Under the pieces are notes generated by a model that was not told where the DNA came from, did no database searches, and saw nothing but the letters and a program-made list of their open reading frames with translations. A program made the position numbers and the translations under genes. 64,000 nucleotides of DNA from Anodontia alba (taxonomy: Eukaryota; Mollusca; Bivalvia; Lucinida; Lucinidae), in the NCBI GenBank assembly GCA_964016985.1, contig OZ024830.1, positions 16,520,419 to 16,584,418 of the forward strand. The letters run 5' to 3'. Shown piece after piece: positions 43,296 through 53,489 of the stretch. Within the stretch, counting starts at the first letter, position 1; every line of letters starts with the position of its first letter.

Positions 43296-43430
43296 TTAAC
43301 ACTTTGAATGCTGGGTAAAAATTTTTGCAGATGACATTTTGAAATATTTTTCTCATTTTTCCTTGAATCTAGGATTTGACACTTCATACATATCATCTCC
43401 TAGGAAAAAGTAGCCATCAGAGGAGATGGC
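43296..43430. mobile_element. MITE-C left half
   Basis: TTAACACTTTGAATGCTGGG, GACATTTTGAAATATTTTTC, AGGATTTGACACTTCATACA; broken at TCTCCTAGG. Confidence 0.75.
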
Positions 43431-43780
43431 ATATCCCCCGACTTACCCGCCATTTCTAAATTTAGTGTATTTTAATTGATATCATGCAAAATTGAAACAG
43501 GGCAAAGTAAAAAGATGCAAAGATAGTATGAAATGTGAAAATAATAATAGGTGTACTGTTAATGACTTTATTTTTGCATGTTCTTTTATCTATTAATTTT
43601 TTTTTTATTTTGTCAAAATCATCTAATAAATACTTCTGATGTGATAAATTGTACAGGATATACAATATTTGCAAATACTTTGAATTTGTGAGTGTACATA
43701 TTCAGAAACAATAGCAAAAATAAATGCTTTGTAAAGGTAAAGGAACTTGCTGTATGTTTATTGGGATAAAAAATCAACAG
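43431..43780. other. AT-rich unique sequence
   Basis: Begins TATCCCCCGAC; the inverse CGGGGGATA occurs at 44289. These may be ends of a larger 0.86-kb element, but only 9 bp support this. Confidence 0.35.
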
Positions 43781-43799
43781 AGTAAAAGTTGTCTTTCTT

Positions 43800-44277
43800 G
43801 CATGCTACACACCTTGTTGACCTGATAAGTCCCTACCAAAAATTAAGTTATCTCAAACAGTATTGGAGTTATTGCCTGCACATGCCTACTGGTCCTCCCC
43901 TTCATTCCTACCAAATATTACCAAAATAAGTCTAAGGGTATCAAAGTTATGGAGCACACAAGGATGAGTCTACAATTTCTGCTTGAGGGGAGATCACTAC
44001 ATAATGAATAAAGTGAGAGTCGGCCCTCTTGCACGTGACATGCCTTCTGGTCCTCCTCTTCATCTCTACCAAATATTATCAAATTATCTCAAATAGTATG
44101 GGAGTTATGGCCTGCACAAGATTTTGGCTTCAGGGGAGATAACTATATAATGAAGACAGTGAGAGTCGTCTCTCTTGCACATGACACACCTACTAGTCCT
44201 CCTCTACATTCCTACCAAATATTATCTAAATATGTCTAAGGGTATCAAAGTTATGGAGCCCACAAGGATGCATCTAC
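43800..44277. repeat. tandem units of about 145 bp
   Basis: Three units share TTGCACATGACACACCTACT-like starts, GGTCCTCCTCTTCATTCCTA, CCAAATATTATC and GGGTATCAAAGTTATGGAG. Confidence 0.8.
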
Positions 44278-44739
44278 GGACCTATCGGCCGGGGGATAAA
44301 AAGGATCTGACGGTTTGTGCAAATCGTCTGCTAAGGAATTGAGGCACATTTTTCAACCAAAACATTTTATAAATTTCTGATTTTTCCATAAAAACATATG
44401 TGCATGGTTGAAAGTTGGCAGAACTCCCAGTACTGAAAAATTGACCAGGGTCAAGGGGGCCTAGGCTGCCCCCTTGTGGGCCCCCAGAAGCTCCTTGATT
44501 TTGGCAAATCAAAGCCCCCCTAAAATGCTTTAAAACTGCCGCATTTTTCTGAATGAAAACAGTAAAAAGATACTCAACTTGTATTTATCTGCTGACTGTA
44601 CTTCTAAAGTTCAAAATAACATTCAACACCAGTGCTTCACTGAGTCTCCTATGTACATGTTCATATGTATGAACATTATCAGCTTATTCTAATCTGTTGT
44701 TTTCATTTTTTGTTGACAGATTTCTTGTCATGTTTTCAA
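44278..44739. other. unclassified sequence
   Basis: GGGGGCCTAGGCTGCCCCC at 44454-44473 is a short G-rich hairpin; the remainder shows no family. Confidence 0.4.
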
Positions 44740-45240
44740 ATCCGGAAGTTTGTAATAGGAGCGTGCTCGATTATTTAACTTGTCTGTCGGTAACTAAAAT
44801 CCGGTACCGGACAGTACAATACCGAAAGAAACACCTTTTAAGGGTAGATCGGTGAAAGAAGTTTCTGACTAGTAAAAATATTAGCTTGCATTAAAATAAA
44901 ACGGCCAAAAACGGATTGTGACATTATGCATTGACTCCAGCAATTAGAGTATGATTAAATGATCAGCAGATCTTTCCCTTATCCGATACAATGTACTGAT
45001 CTGATATGGTCATTCACGTACTGAGCAATCAAGCACGCCCAGCCTTTTTATGTCATTTGTTGCGCGCTTGCCCTGAATTCAAGTGATCTTCAATGGATAA
45101 TTACGTTTCTGTTGTTTTCCGAGAGTGGGATTATTATTAAAACTTTATAGCGGAATTCTCCGGGAAATAGCGAGGTAATATACGGAAAATAGTGATTTAT
45201 GCCGGAACACTTGAAACGAAAAACAGACAGCTTACCGGAA
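44740..45240. promoter_or_regulatory. CpG-richer unique block, possible regulatory region
   Basis: Repeat-free and visibly richer in CpG (AATCCGGTACCGGACAGTAC, TTGCGCGC, ATTCTCCGGGAAATAGCGAG) than the CpG-poor surroundings. Octamer-like and AT-rich boxes are present but not specific. Could be an unmethylated enhancer or alternative promoter in the TMEM132-like intron. Composition is the only evidence. Confidence 0.3.
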
Positions 45241-45451
45241 CATAATGTACTTACTCACTTTTTTTTTTTTTTTCATTTTTCTTTGCTCTATTTTGAAAAC
45301 TAAGTATTCGAGATTCATGACTAATCTATCATACCCCCCCCCCCCCCCACAACAATTTCTCCTCGGATTTACGCGATTTGCAAAAATGACCCCTGGCAAC
45401 CTCTCCAATACAGAATTCTGTATCAATACGGAAAACTTTCACCCATGTATG
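45241..45451. repeat. poly-T and poly-C tracts
   Basis: A T run near 45259-45273 and a C run at 45333-45349 in otherwise unique sequence. Confidence 0.7.
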
Positions 45452-45710
45452 TGTTGCAGTAAGGCGCTCATAATGAGTACCACAATGTATTTTTTCACAT
45501 AGAAATAAGAAAAAAATTTATCTGGATACCCCTCTTATCTGGAGCAATGATACCCTTACTATTTCTCTGTGAAAACCTAAGTCGTAGGTTCCCAGAGAGA
45601 TACTTCTTACGAGTACTTACAATGTGTCTTTTTTTTTTAGAAATAAGGAAACAAATGTCTAGTTTTGGTTGCAAAAAATGCCTCATCAACTAAAGATATG
45701 GCAGACACTG
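45452..45710. mobile_element. two MITE-B remnants in tandem
   Basis: GTAAGGCGCTCATAATGAGT to CCTCTTATCTGGAGCAATG, then CTATTTCTCTGTGAAAACCT to CCTCATCAACTAAAG. Confidence 0.65.
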
Positions 45711-45744
45711 ACCAGATTTTTCTTTTTTTTTTTTTTTTTTTTTT

Positions 45745-45957
45745 GATTTGGGTTTTACGGCCCTTTCAAGAATATTTCACTTATATCGAGCCGATCATTC
45801 ATCAAAGGTGGGCGAAAACTGGAGAACCTGGGGAAAAGCCACCTGGCCATCCAGAGCTTGGCTTTCCCACATGTGACCTGAATGAGGCTCGACCCACAGC
45901 GGTGAGAAACTTAAAGGATTACGAGTCAACTCTCCTATCCACTAGGCTACGGGGGCC
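45745..45957 (-). mobile_element. SINE-3, tRNA-derived
   Basis: The minus strand begins CCCCCGTAGCCTAGTGGATA then GGAGAGTTGAC (box A type) and has GTGGGTCGAGCC (box B type). The tail side is the GGTTTTACGGCCCTTTCAAG block and a poly-T (poly-A on the minus strand). Confidence 0.8.
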
Positions 45958-46303
45958 CGCTCACTGACCAGATGGTACCTCATCTGTTCACATATGGGAA
46001 AGGACTGTGTCATATATGAAATTAGTGTTGATTTGTACAATCTCCTGACTACAATTTCCTCAGGGAAATATATTGTATAGCAACGATCAATAACTTTTTC
46101 TGTAAACTCAAATCAGTGGAAACAATTCTTTCTATTGACGTAAGACTATTTTCTGAGATAATCTCTATACATGCTGCGAATGACTTGTTTTGCCAGGCAA
46201 ATTTTTTTTTGCTCTTAACTAGATAGTCTTTATTATCAGTTATCGATAAATTCAACAAAAATAAAATTCATTCCTATAATGAAATCAAAGTAATGGACTA
46301 TAT
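45958..46303. other. unique sequence
   Basis: No feature recognised. Confidence 0.4.
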
Positions 46304-46520
46304 TTAACCCTTCTCTTGCGGAGCACAACATGCCCTGTCTTAGCAAACAGTGTAGATCCAGATCAGTTGGCTTCTGAAGAAGCCAACTGATCTGGATCTG
46401 CACTGTTTGTCATTAAATATGTGAATTTCTATAAAAAACAAATCGGGATCAAGTAATGTGATTGGCTGGAAATTAGAAATGGGCGTGACATCTTAATTTA
46501 TTCAGCATGACAAGGGTTAA
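46304..46520. mobile_element. MITE-A, CTCTTGC variant
   Basis: TTAACCCTTCTCTTGCGGAG to TTCAGCATGACAAGGGTTAA; intact hairpin. Confidence 0.93.
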
Positions 46521-46540
46521 GGATACCTCATCACTGACAC

Positions 46541-46748
46541 ATGGCCCTGCTGAACCCAGATATGCCCCGTCTCTGCAAACAGTGTAGATCCAGATCAGTC
46601 AGCTTCTTCAGAAGCCAACTGATCTTGATCTGCACTGTTTGCCATTAAGTATATGAATTTGTATCAACAACCTGGATCAAGTAATCAGATTGGCTGAAAA
46701 TTGGAAGTGGGCATGGCATCTTAATTTATTCAGCATGACAAGTGTTAA
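46541..46748. mobile_element. MITE-A, second copy 20 bp away
   Basis: CATGGCCCTGCTGAACCCAG to CAGCATGACAAGTGTTAA; left TTAA lost. Confidence 0.88.
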
Positions 46749-46965
46749 TGACTTACCAATGACTTCAGTCACAAGATACCAATTTCAAACAACATCTAAA
46801 ATTGCTCATGTCAAAGCATAATTGCCAATTTTGAAATGAACCTGTGTCTAGTCACCATTAAGTCACCATATGACTTTTATTTATACATAGGGTGAAAGAA
46901 GCAAGTTACTGAATTTGAACATATCTTAATCATTTGATTTTTTTTCTTCTGCTTGAATCATAAGA
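46749..46965. other. unique sequence
   Basis: No feature recognised. Confidence 0.4.
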
Positions 46966-47145
46966 GCTGATTAAACACAACTGCAGCAGATGACATTTTA
47001 TTTTTTTTTATTTTTCAGAGAAAATAAGGTATGACATTACATGTTATGACATTTCATGTGAATCATCTGCCATTCAGATGATTTACATGACATGTCCATA
47101 TTTGTTTCCTCTGAAAAAAAAAAACAAAATAAAAAACAAAAAAAC
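46966..47145. mobile_element. MITE with I-type core
   Basis: AACACAACTGCAGCAGATGA, CAGAGAAAATAAGG, TTTCATGTGAATCATCTGCC and a partial inverse. Same core as 21449; ends not resolved. Confidence 0.6.
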
Positions 47146-47171
47146 ATAATAACCCTAAGTATTGGGACAGA

Positions 47172-47391
47172 TACCATATTTACGCTAAGTATTCGGACAC
47201 CTCAACTCCTTACCATATATGTTCTAACATTTGAACCAGTACAATTCACTACCCGATGTTGTGTCTAAAAATTGCTGGATGAGTGGCAAATAGTGTAGAC
47301 CCAGATGAGATGCCACGTTCTGCGGCATCTCATCTGGGTCTAAACTGTTTGCTCAGGCCTGTCTGTCCGAATACATATGGTAAATACGGTA
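47172..47391. mobile_element. MITE-E, full length, inside MITE-E2
   Basis: TACCATATTTACGCTAAGTA to ACATATGGTAAATACGGTA with TA duplication; core GATGAGATGCCACGTTCTGC and inverse. Confidence 0.95.
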
Positions 47392-47486
47392 GGCCTTTGC
47401 AAACAGTTTAGACTGCAGAATGCAGCAGCTGATCAGGGTCTACACTGTTTGCCACACATACAGCAATATTTTACACACGTCAAGAG

Positions 47487-47573
47487 GTTTGTTTGTTTGT
47501 TTGTGTTGAGGTTTTACGGCCCAGTCAACCCAATGGGGTCATGTCGAGCGCGGTCAGTTTACCTAACCACACG
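47487..47573 (-). mobile_element. SINE-1, strongly truncated
   Basis: (GTTT)n, GTGTTGAGGTTTTACGGCCC to CAGTTTACCTAACCACAC. Only the tail-side 85 bp remain; GAGGT flanks both sides. Confidence 0.85.
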
Positions 47574-47609
47574 GAGGTAGCAGTCCCAATACTTTGGGTT
47601 AATACCGTA

Positions 47610-48030
47610 GAATGCTGTCTGCTCCAAATTTCGCTGAGCACTTTATGGGTTTATTGAATATTCTTTTATACTGAACAGATTTAATTCCTGCAAAAAAAAC
47701 TGGTCTGACATGGAGCTCTTCTGGTGACTATAGAACTTCTGATTCCAAAAATGCATTAATATATAAATGTCACTCGGTTACAGACAATTTTTCCAAGAAC
47801 AGTCATAATAGTTTTCATGATGACGGAAGCCAATTATGGATGGAACATAATTCCACCAGCCTTAGATTGTCTAGCCGGATTATACAAACATGGCTGAACT
47901 TTGTGCGCAAAAAAAATGACTTGATCTCCTGCCAAGTCGGTAGGAATTCTACACCATAAACGAACAGCAAGATAAAATACATGCCATTTATCAATATATT
48001 GACATAGCACCAGAATAAGAGGGGAGAACA
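47610..48030. other. unique sequence
   Basis: The 74-residue minus frame 47834-48058 overlaps MITE-D and is not accepted. Nothing else seen. Confidence 0.4.
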
Positions 48031-48267
48031 GGGCCCAGTTGTTCAAAACTGACGACATTGTTAGTTAACGCTTTGTTAAAATTTACATGGAGTGATACGC
48101 AAATATGCTGAAATTTTTTGTTGAAAAAATGTGAGTAGCTTTTGCAGTGCAAAAGCTACTCACGTTTTTTCAGCAAAAAATATCAGAATATTGAATCCGC
48201 TAAAACAGTTAACGAAATGACCCTTAACGAGCTCGTTAAGCTAACAATGCTTTGAACAACTGGGCCC
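48031..48267. mobile_element. MITE-D, full length
   Basis: GGGCCCAGTTGTTCAAAAC to GAACAACTGGGCCC. Central TGAGTAGCTTTTGCAGTGCA hairpin. It abuts the MITE-B at 48268. Confidence 0.93.
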
Positions 48268-48415
48268 TGATATTTTTCTTATTTCTACATGAAAACATGT
48301 TGTGGGTACTCATTAGAAGAGTCTCAGTGAGGCATTTCTGAGTACCCACACCATAGGTTTTTATGGAGAAATAAGAAAAATACCAGTCCTTTTCAGCTTA
48401 AAATGCCTTACTTGG
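48268..48415. mobile_element. MITE-B
   Basis: TGATATTTTTCTTATTTCTA to GCCTTACTTGGACATATG; left end removed next to MITE-D. Confidence 0.82.
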
Positions 48416-48635
48416 ACATATGTATTGCATAGCCATTGGTCAATTTGTATACACAACTGCTATGTCATACAAAGGGTCTGCAAACATTTACCAAGGGAGA
48501 GTTGCACAAGGCTAGCACTTTTATACAGCACTTTGTCTCAACTTGGCAGCCTTATGCAATGATCTGTTTCATCAATGTGGATACAAATGACTGGTTCATA
48601 ATGCTTACTTGACCGATTATCAGACTTTCAGTCCA
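48416..48635. other. unique sequence
   Basis: No feature recognised. Confidence 0.4.
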
Positions 48636-48795
48636 TTAACCCTTATCCTGCTGAACCTGGATATACCCTGTTTTGCAAACAGTGTAGATCCAGATCAATT
48701 GGCTTCTGAAGAAGCCAACTGATCTGAATCTGCACTGTTTGCCATCAAGTGTGCAAATTTATAACAACAATTTGGATCAAGTAACTTGATTTCAC
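48636..48795. mobile_element. MITE-A, right end missing, near the exon
   Basis: TTAACCCTTATCCTGCTGAA with intact hairpin; sequence departs after GGATCAAGTAACTTGAT, 75 bp from the donor of the 48.9-kb exon. Confidence 0.85.
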
Positions 48796-48868
48796 TTGTT
48801 TGTCTACTCACGTCTACTGACGTGTGGTGGACAAGTCAATGTTATTGCAACCCTAAAAATATTGTTAC

Positions 48869-49064
48869 CTTGAGTACTGGTACCAGTCTTTGCTGATCTT
48901 TGTTGTGTATGTTGATCTGTGAAATTATCTTAGAATCTTGTGTCAAGTAGGATTCCTTCGAGATACCATTTCTTGTATACTCGATACTCCATACAATTCT
49001 ACCAGTATTTGTGTCATAAACATCCTCAGCAACTTCCATCTGCCATCGGAATACATCTTGTACA
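48869..49064 (-). CDS. TMEM132-like gene, internal exon (upstream of the 17.1-kb exon)
   Basis: Minus-strand exon of 196 nt. The acceptor is a TTTCAG just above 49064 and the donor is CAAG|GTAACA at 48868. One leading base completes a codon from the previous exon, followed by 65 codons with no stop. The peptide starts VQDVFRWQMEVAED, continues through GRIVWSIEYTRNG and ends QQRLVPVLK. The pattern of a hydrophobic MEV strand, a V-W-x-I/V-E-Y strand and an R/I-VP-L segment matches the TMEM132 extracellular region as I know it from vertebrate members. That family consists of single-pass cell-surface proteins with cohesin-like and Ig-like (BIG) domains, thought to link adhesion to the cytoskeleton. 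It splices in phase 0 to the exon at 17232-17089; the joined reading LVPVLK/VNEILNLAILSG aligns with the family without a gap. TMEM132 is my recognition from memory; a protein search would settle it. Confidence 0.85.
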
Positions 49065-49181
49065 CTGAAATTCAAAACAAAATCATTTAATCCAGCAGGT
49101 CCAGAACTATATCTATCCAAACTCTATTTTCTTAGAAAACTATTTTAAAATTTAAATCTGCTGATACTCAAATCTGGCACA

Positions 49182-49395
49182 TTAACCCTTGTCCTGCTGA
49201 ATAAATTAAGATGCCACACCCATTTCTAATTTTCAGCCAATCAGATTACTTGATCCGGATTGTTGCTATACATTCACATACTTAATGGCAAACAGTGCAG
49301 ATCCAGATCAGTTGGCTTCTTCAGAAGCCAACTGATCTGGATCTACACTGTTTACAAAGGCAGGATATATCTGGGCTCAGCAGGACAAGGCTTAA
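49182..49395. mobile_element. MITE-A, full length
   Basis: TTAACCCTTGTCCTGCTGAA to TCAGCAGGACAAGGCTTAA; about 120 bp upstream of the exon acceptor. Confidence 0.93.
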
Positions 49396-49774
49396 GGGTT
49401 ATATTGTGTCAACAGCATTTCAGTAATTTAGGAATGAGGATGAGGACTAAGCATCAACCAATTTATGAACTATTGTTAATCTATTTGAATGTAATGGACA
49501 GACCAGACTAATATGATCACATTATTTATCAAACTGACATTGAAAACTCACCAGTAGAGTCTGTCTGTCTTACATCTCTGGCACAAATACATAGCAATAA
49601 ACAGCAATATCACTAATAGCATATGGGCCTCATTAAGCCAAAAAGTGCCTTCGAACATGTGCAAAATGCATAGATTCAGATCATCCTGCACATATACAAA
49701 GTATCATCTGGGCCTATGCTCTCCATTCATACATTCTGTAGTCTCCAATGATGCTGTTAGAAGACATTGATGGT
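49396..49774. other. mostly unique; weak hairpin core
   Basis: GCATAGATTCAGATCATCC and GTATCATCTGGGCCTATGC (49668-49720) form an E-like hairpin core. A 50-codon minus frame with a hydrophobic stretch overlaps it (see rejected items). Confidence 0.45.
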
Positions 49775-49982
49775 TTTGTTTGTGTTGAGGTTTTATGGCC
49801 CAGTCAACCCAATGGGGTCATGCTGATTGCGGTCAGTTTACCTAACCACACGTTTACTGGGCAGGCTTTAGTCTGCTAAGCGGTTAACCAGTATTGTGCA
49901 CATTCTTTCGCCAGAAACTGACAAATGCCCTTCTTGAATCAGCGGAAGGGAGAGGATGACCATAGAAAATATATTTCATGGT
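49775..49982 (-). mobile_element. SINE-1, head missing
   Basis: TTTGTGTTGAGGTTTTATGG to CCATAGAAAATATATTTCAT. Confidence 0.85.
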
Positions 49983-50186
49983 CCTTAGCAGACTGCGCAG
50001 ATGAGCAGGCTGATCTGGGCCTTTACTGTTCATGAATAATCCTGAATACACATTTTCCCATCGAGCGACCCATATTATCCAAAGTATACAGTCAAACCTC
50101 GATAGCTCGAACACCGATGGCTCGTTTACCATGGCTAATTCGAACTCATTTTTGAGTCCCTACAAAATTCTTCCGATAGCTTTAAC

Positions 50187-51352
50187 AAGAGCTGTCGTAG
50201 GACAGCGTAGCTCGCCTGCTGGGTACATTTTATATTGTAACATTTTTATCATTAAGCCATATAATATAGGTCACACTGACCTAGAGGTATTTGTATGTAA
50301 ATCATTTTGTCACATAGATATAATAATCCATGTATGACAATTCTCCATGAAATAGTAATAAAAATAAAAGGCAAAATCACTGAAGCATGAAATATAGGTC
50401 ACAATGACCTAGATATAGTAAGTGGTCATTCATTGGGTCACATGGAACTAATATCCCAGGTGTGACATTTATCCAACAAATAGTATTCAAGATATAAGGC
50501 AAAATCACTGAACCATGAAATATATATAGGTCACACCAACAGAGATATATTTTGACGTGAATAATCGGGTCACAAGGAACTAATATCCCAGGTGTGACAT
50601 TTATCCAACAAATAGTATTCAAGATATAAGGCAAAATCACTGAACCATGAAATATAGGTCACAATGACCTAGATATAGTAAGTGGTCATTCATTGGGTCA
50701 CATGGAAGTAATATCCCAGGTGTGACATTTATCCAACAAATAGTATTCAAGATATAAGGCAAAATCACTGGACCGTGAAATCTAGGTGACCTGGACCGTA
50801 AAATGTAGGTCACCATGACCTTCACTCTCTTACACTTAAACCGATGTCACATAGTTAACTGATGTATAACCAGTTGTGTCTATAACCTGTAGGCATATAA
50901 GATTTTACAAATGTGTCCTAGATTTTGACCCCTAGCCCCACTCCAAGGCCCACCCTGAGGTATGAACCCAGGGGTATGTTCTTTTGGAATCTCAGAAGAC
51001 TCCTCCAGGTACCCAAATTCTAAATATGAATGCTCTATGAGGAGTGAAAGTCAAGATATAAGAATTTGAAAAACTTTAACACAGTATTACAAAGGTGTCC
51101 TAGATTCTGACCCCTAGCCCCACCCAGGGGCATGAACCCAGGGGTTTATTCTCTTGGAATCTCAGAAGACCCTCCAAGGTACCTAAGTTCCAAATTTGAT
51201 GCCTCTGTGAGGAGTGACTGTTGAGATATAAGCATTTGAAAAAATTTAACGCAGTGTGACGGGATCGGGAACGCAAACGCAAACGAAAATGCAAACGCGG
51301 ACGACCGGGGTGACTACAATAGCTCTCCTTGTACTTCGTACAGGCGAGCTAA
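50187..51352. repeat. L repeat with four 130-bp tandem units
   Basis: Starts AACAAGAGCTGTCGTAGGAC; units at about 50369, 50499, 50629 and 50757 each with AAGGCAAAATCACTGAACCA and CCCAGGTGTGACATTTATCC. A second pair of units (50900 and 51090) has TGACCCCTAGCCCCAC. Ends ACTTCGTACAGGCGAGCTAA. Confidence 0.88.
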
Positions 51353-51355
51353 AAA

Positions 51356-51502
51356 ACAAATATTTAGGGAAATTTTCTTATTTTATCATAAAATTGTATG
51401 TTGTGTGTACTCATTAGAATTGCCTCATTCAGGCAATTCTAATGAGTACACTCAACATACAATTATTGTGTAGAAAATCTAAAAGATTTCCCTAAATTAT
51501 CG
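51356..51502. mobile_element. MITE-B-like hairpin with own ends
   Basis: ATTTAGGGAAATTTTCTTAT and inverse AGATTTCCCTAAAT; core TGTGTGTACTCATTAGAATT and inverse. Shares the core of MITE-B but not its termini. Confidence 0.75.
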
Positions 51503-51639
51503 TTATTTTCTTCCTGACCTGGTGCCATGATTAACCTTCACTGGCTCGAACTACCCATTGCTCGAACACTTTTCTATGGTCCCAAAGGTGTTCGAGCCAT
51601 TGAAGTTCGACTGTATATTGAAATCGATTTTATGGAAGT

Positions 51640-51800
51640 ATGAAAGTCAAAATTTTATTTCCTTATTTAATGCTTTGCTTTTCAGAAAACAATGTATTTA
51701 ACTTTTTTTTCTCCAGAAATAAGGAACTTATTTTTTGTGAAAAATTAGAATAATATCAATTTGTCATCTGTCCAATTTGTCCAGAAAGTGCTAAATAGGT
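51640..51800. mobile_element. MITE-C, eroded
   Basis: TGCTTTGCTTTTCAGAAAAC and TTGTCATCTGTCCAATTTGT then CCAGAAAGTG; core lost. Confidence 0.5.
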
Positions 51801-51871
51801 ATCATAGTCTCAGACACTGTATTTATCCTAATTATTCAGCTAGTTAGGCTACAATATGTACTTTCATGGTA

Positions 51872-52110
51872 CATAGGTCTTGATAAGACGGGGTACCAGC
51901 TAAATATTTTTCTTTTTCTCGACAAAAACATATGCATGCCCTGTCTTAGCAAACAGTGTAGATCCAAATCAGTTGGCTTCTGAAGAAGCCAACTGATCTG
52001 GATCTGCACTGTTTGTCATTAAATATGTGAATTTCTATCAAAAACCCGGATCAAGCGATCTGATTGGCTGGAAATTAGAAGTGGGTGTGGCATCTTAGTT
52101 TATTCAGCAT
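51872..52110. mobile_element. MITE-B left half fused to MITE-A right part
   Basis: CATAGGTCTTGATAAGACGG to CGACAAAAACATATGC, then directly ATGCCCTGTCTTAGCAAACA of MITE-A to TTATTCAGCATTCCCAAGG. The join has no TTAA and looks like a deletion fusion. Confidence 0.75.
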
Positions 52111-52365
52111 TCCCAAGGATGGTTGTTACAGAGAGGTTGCAAGGATAATTTTGGTAGGCTGATCTCGGTCTTTTCTGTTTTCATATGGCATGAGGGATCT
52201 TTTTCAGTGTTGCACATTCTGATCTTCATGAATTAAAATACCAAAATATATTTTACCTGTTTATCATCAACATCAGCATCAACATTATCATCTATAACAA
52301 GTATGCCAGCAACACAGACACACCGAGGAGCACAGGTGTTATTAACATTACCGAAGAGTATTTTT
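52111..52365. other. unique sequence
   Basis: No feature recognised. Confidence 0.4.
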
Positions 52366-52567
52366 AACGCTTTGCATTTTGGGTAAAAGTTTCAGACATA
52401 ATCTTGATTTCTTTTTTTCTTTTTTTTTTCCGCAGAAAATAGGCTTTGACACTTCTTGCAAATTGTCTCCTCATGAGACAATTTGCATGAAATGTCTAAA
52501 CCTATTTTCTGGGAAAATTTGGAAAATTATAATCAATTTGCTTGCCGAGAGAGTGTTAAGGTTAAAG
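52366..52567. mobile_element. MITE-C
   Basis: TTAACGCTTTGCATTTTGGG to GAGAGAGTGTTAAGGTTAA; core CAAATTGTCTCCTCATGAGA. Confidence 0.88.
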
Positions 52568-53065
52568 TGTGATATTTTCCAGTTTATGTAAATTAGGCTC
52601 ACCCTGTGCCAGATTCCTTTTTTCTGCTTCATAAAACATGAATGAACCACATACTGACTTGATATGATAAATAACTTTAATTTTCATTCTTTAAACACAC
52701 CATAGTTACCTGGGAGAACCACCACTGAAGGGATCCAGACAAGCAGAATAATTAAGGGGAATGGATATACATGAATATTTTGCCACCTTCGTTTGTTTGT
52801 GTTGAGGTTTTATGGCCTGGTCAACCCAATGGGGTCATGTCAAGCACAGTTACTCTACCTAACCACACCTTTACTGGACAGGCTTAGTCCTATAAGCGGT
52901 TAACCAGTACTTGTGCATATTCTTTTGCCATTGTCACATTCATAGCTACTGATAAGATTTTGTTGTTGTTGTTTTCAATGAGAAAATAATGATATTTTTT
53001 CTTATTTCTACATGAAAATATATGTTGTGCGTACACATTAAAAGTGCCACATTAGAAGTGGCTCA
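52568..53065. mobile_element. unique sequence, SINE-1 piece and MITE-B piece
   Basis: 52790-52935 is a SINE-1 tail part (GTGTTGAGGTTTTATGGCCT to AACCAGTACTTGTGCATATT). 52990-53065 is a MITE-B core. The first 220 bp are unique. Confidence 0.65.
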
Positions 53066-53489
53066 AATGACTTATCTTTTTTTTTTTTTTTTTTATAAAT
53101 TATCTTACCACAAAAATTTGTTTACCCTAATTACTTGCAATACTGAATGTCTGAGTTCCCTTGCCCCACCAGCTGCAAGGACAGGAGGCATTCACCTCCC
53201 CCTACCACCTAAACCATAAAGAACTAAAAACATTGAACAAGTCTGTTTGACTATTAGACAATGTGCCTAAAATATGCGAGTTGAATGGCCAAAAGATTGA
53301 TCAAACTTCTCCTTTAGTTTGATTTGGCTCTACACTGTTTGCTTAGGCTTGCCTATCTAATTATATAGGATAAATAATTGTTACACTCCATGTATAAAAT
53401 ATTTTTCATTTCAGATTTTAAACAAGGTCTGCACTAAAAATGCAAATCTTCATCATTGTAAAGTGAGACATATGATGATTAATGACTTT
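53066..53489. other. unique sequence with poly-T
   Basis: T run 53077-53094; a partial E-type core near 53320-53350. No exon. Confidence 0.4.

Larger units (their letters stand above)
47146..47609. mobile_element. MITE-E2 with a MITE-E and a SINE inside
   Basis: TAACCCTAAGTATTGGGACAG, then a full MITE-E, then AGGCCTTTGCAAACAGTTTA to CCAATACTTTGGGTTAATAC. The uninterrupted E2 at 63441 reads GGGACAGATAGGCCTTTGCA across the site. Confidence 0.88.
17233..48868 (-). other. 31.6-kb intron of the TMEM132-like gene
   Basis: The interval is bounded by the donor of the 48.9-kb exon and the acceptor of the 17.1-kb exon. It contains no other recognisable exon. It is filled with hairpin MITEs, SINEs and L repeats listed separately, plus unique stretches of 150 to 500 bp. 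Any transcript of the gene must carry dozens of near-perfect inverted repeats. Confidence 0.8.
50085..51617. mobile_element. MITE-K expanded by L repeat and B-like insertions
   Basis: Left TATACAGTCAAACCTCGATA then GCTCGAACACC; right GGTGTTCGAGCCATTGAAGT then TCGACTGTATA. An L repeat (about 50187-51352) and a B-like hairpin (51356-51502) lie inside. Tc1/mariner-like ends. Confidence 0.75.

Noticed and set aside
43436..44297. Possible 0.86-kb element with TATCCCCCG / CGGGGGATA ends.
   Set aside because: Only 9 bp of inverted repeat, no target duplication and a tandem array of another kind inside.
49548..49700. 50-codon minus-strand frame with a hydrophobic stretch (MLLVILLFIAMYLC) and a good donor GTGAGT, phase-compatible with the 48.9-kb exon.
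   Set aside because: Its first half is a hairpin repeat core, a membrane segment at this place contradicts TMEM132 topology, and it ends in a stop if the donor is not used.
50377..50825. Minus-strand repetitive frame with a CWINVTPGILVPCDP motif.
   Set aside because: Translation of 130-bp tandem L units.
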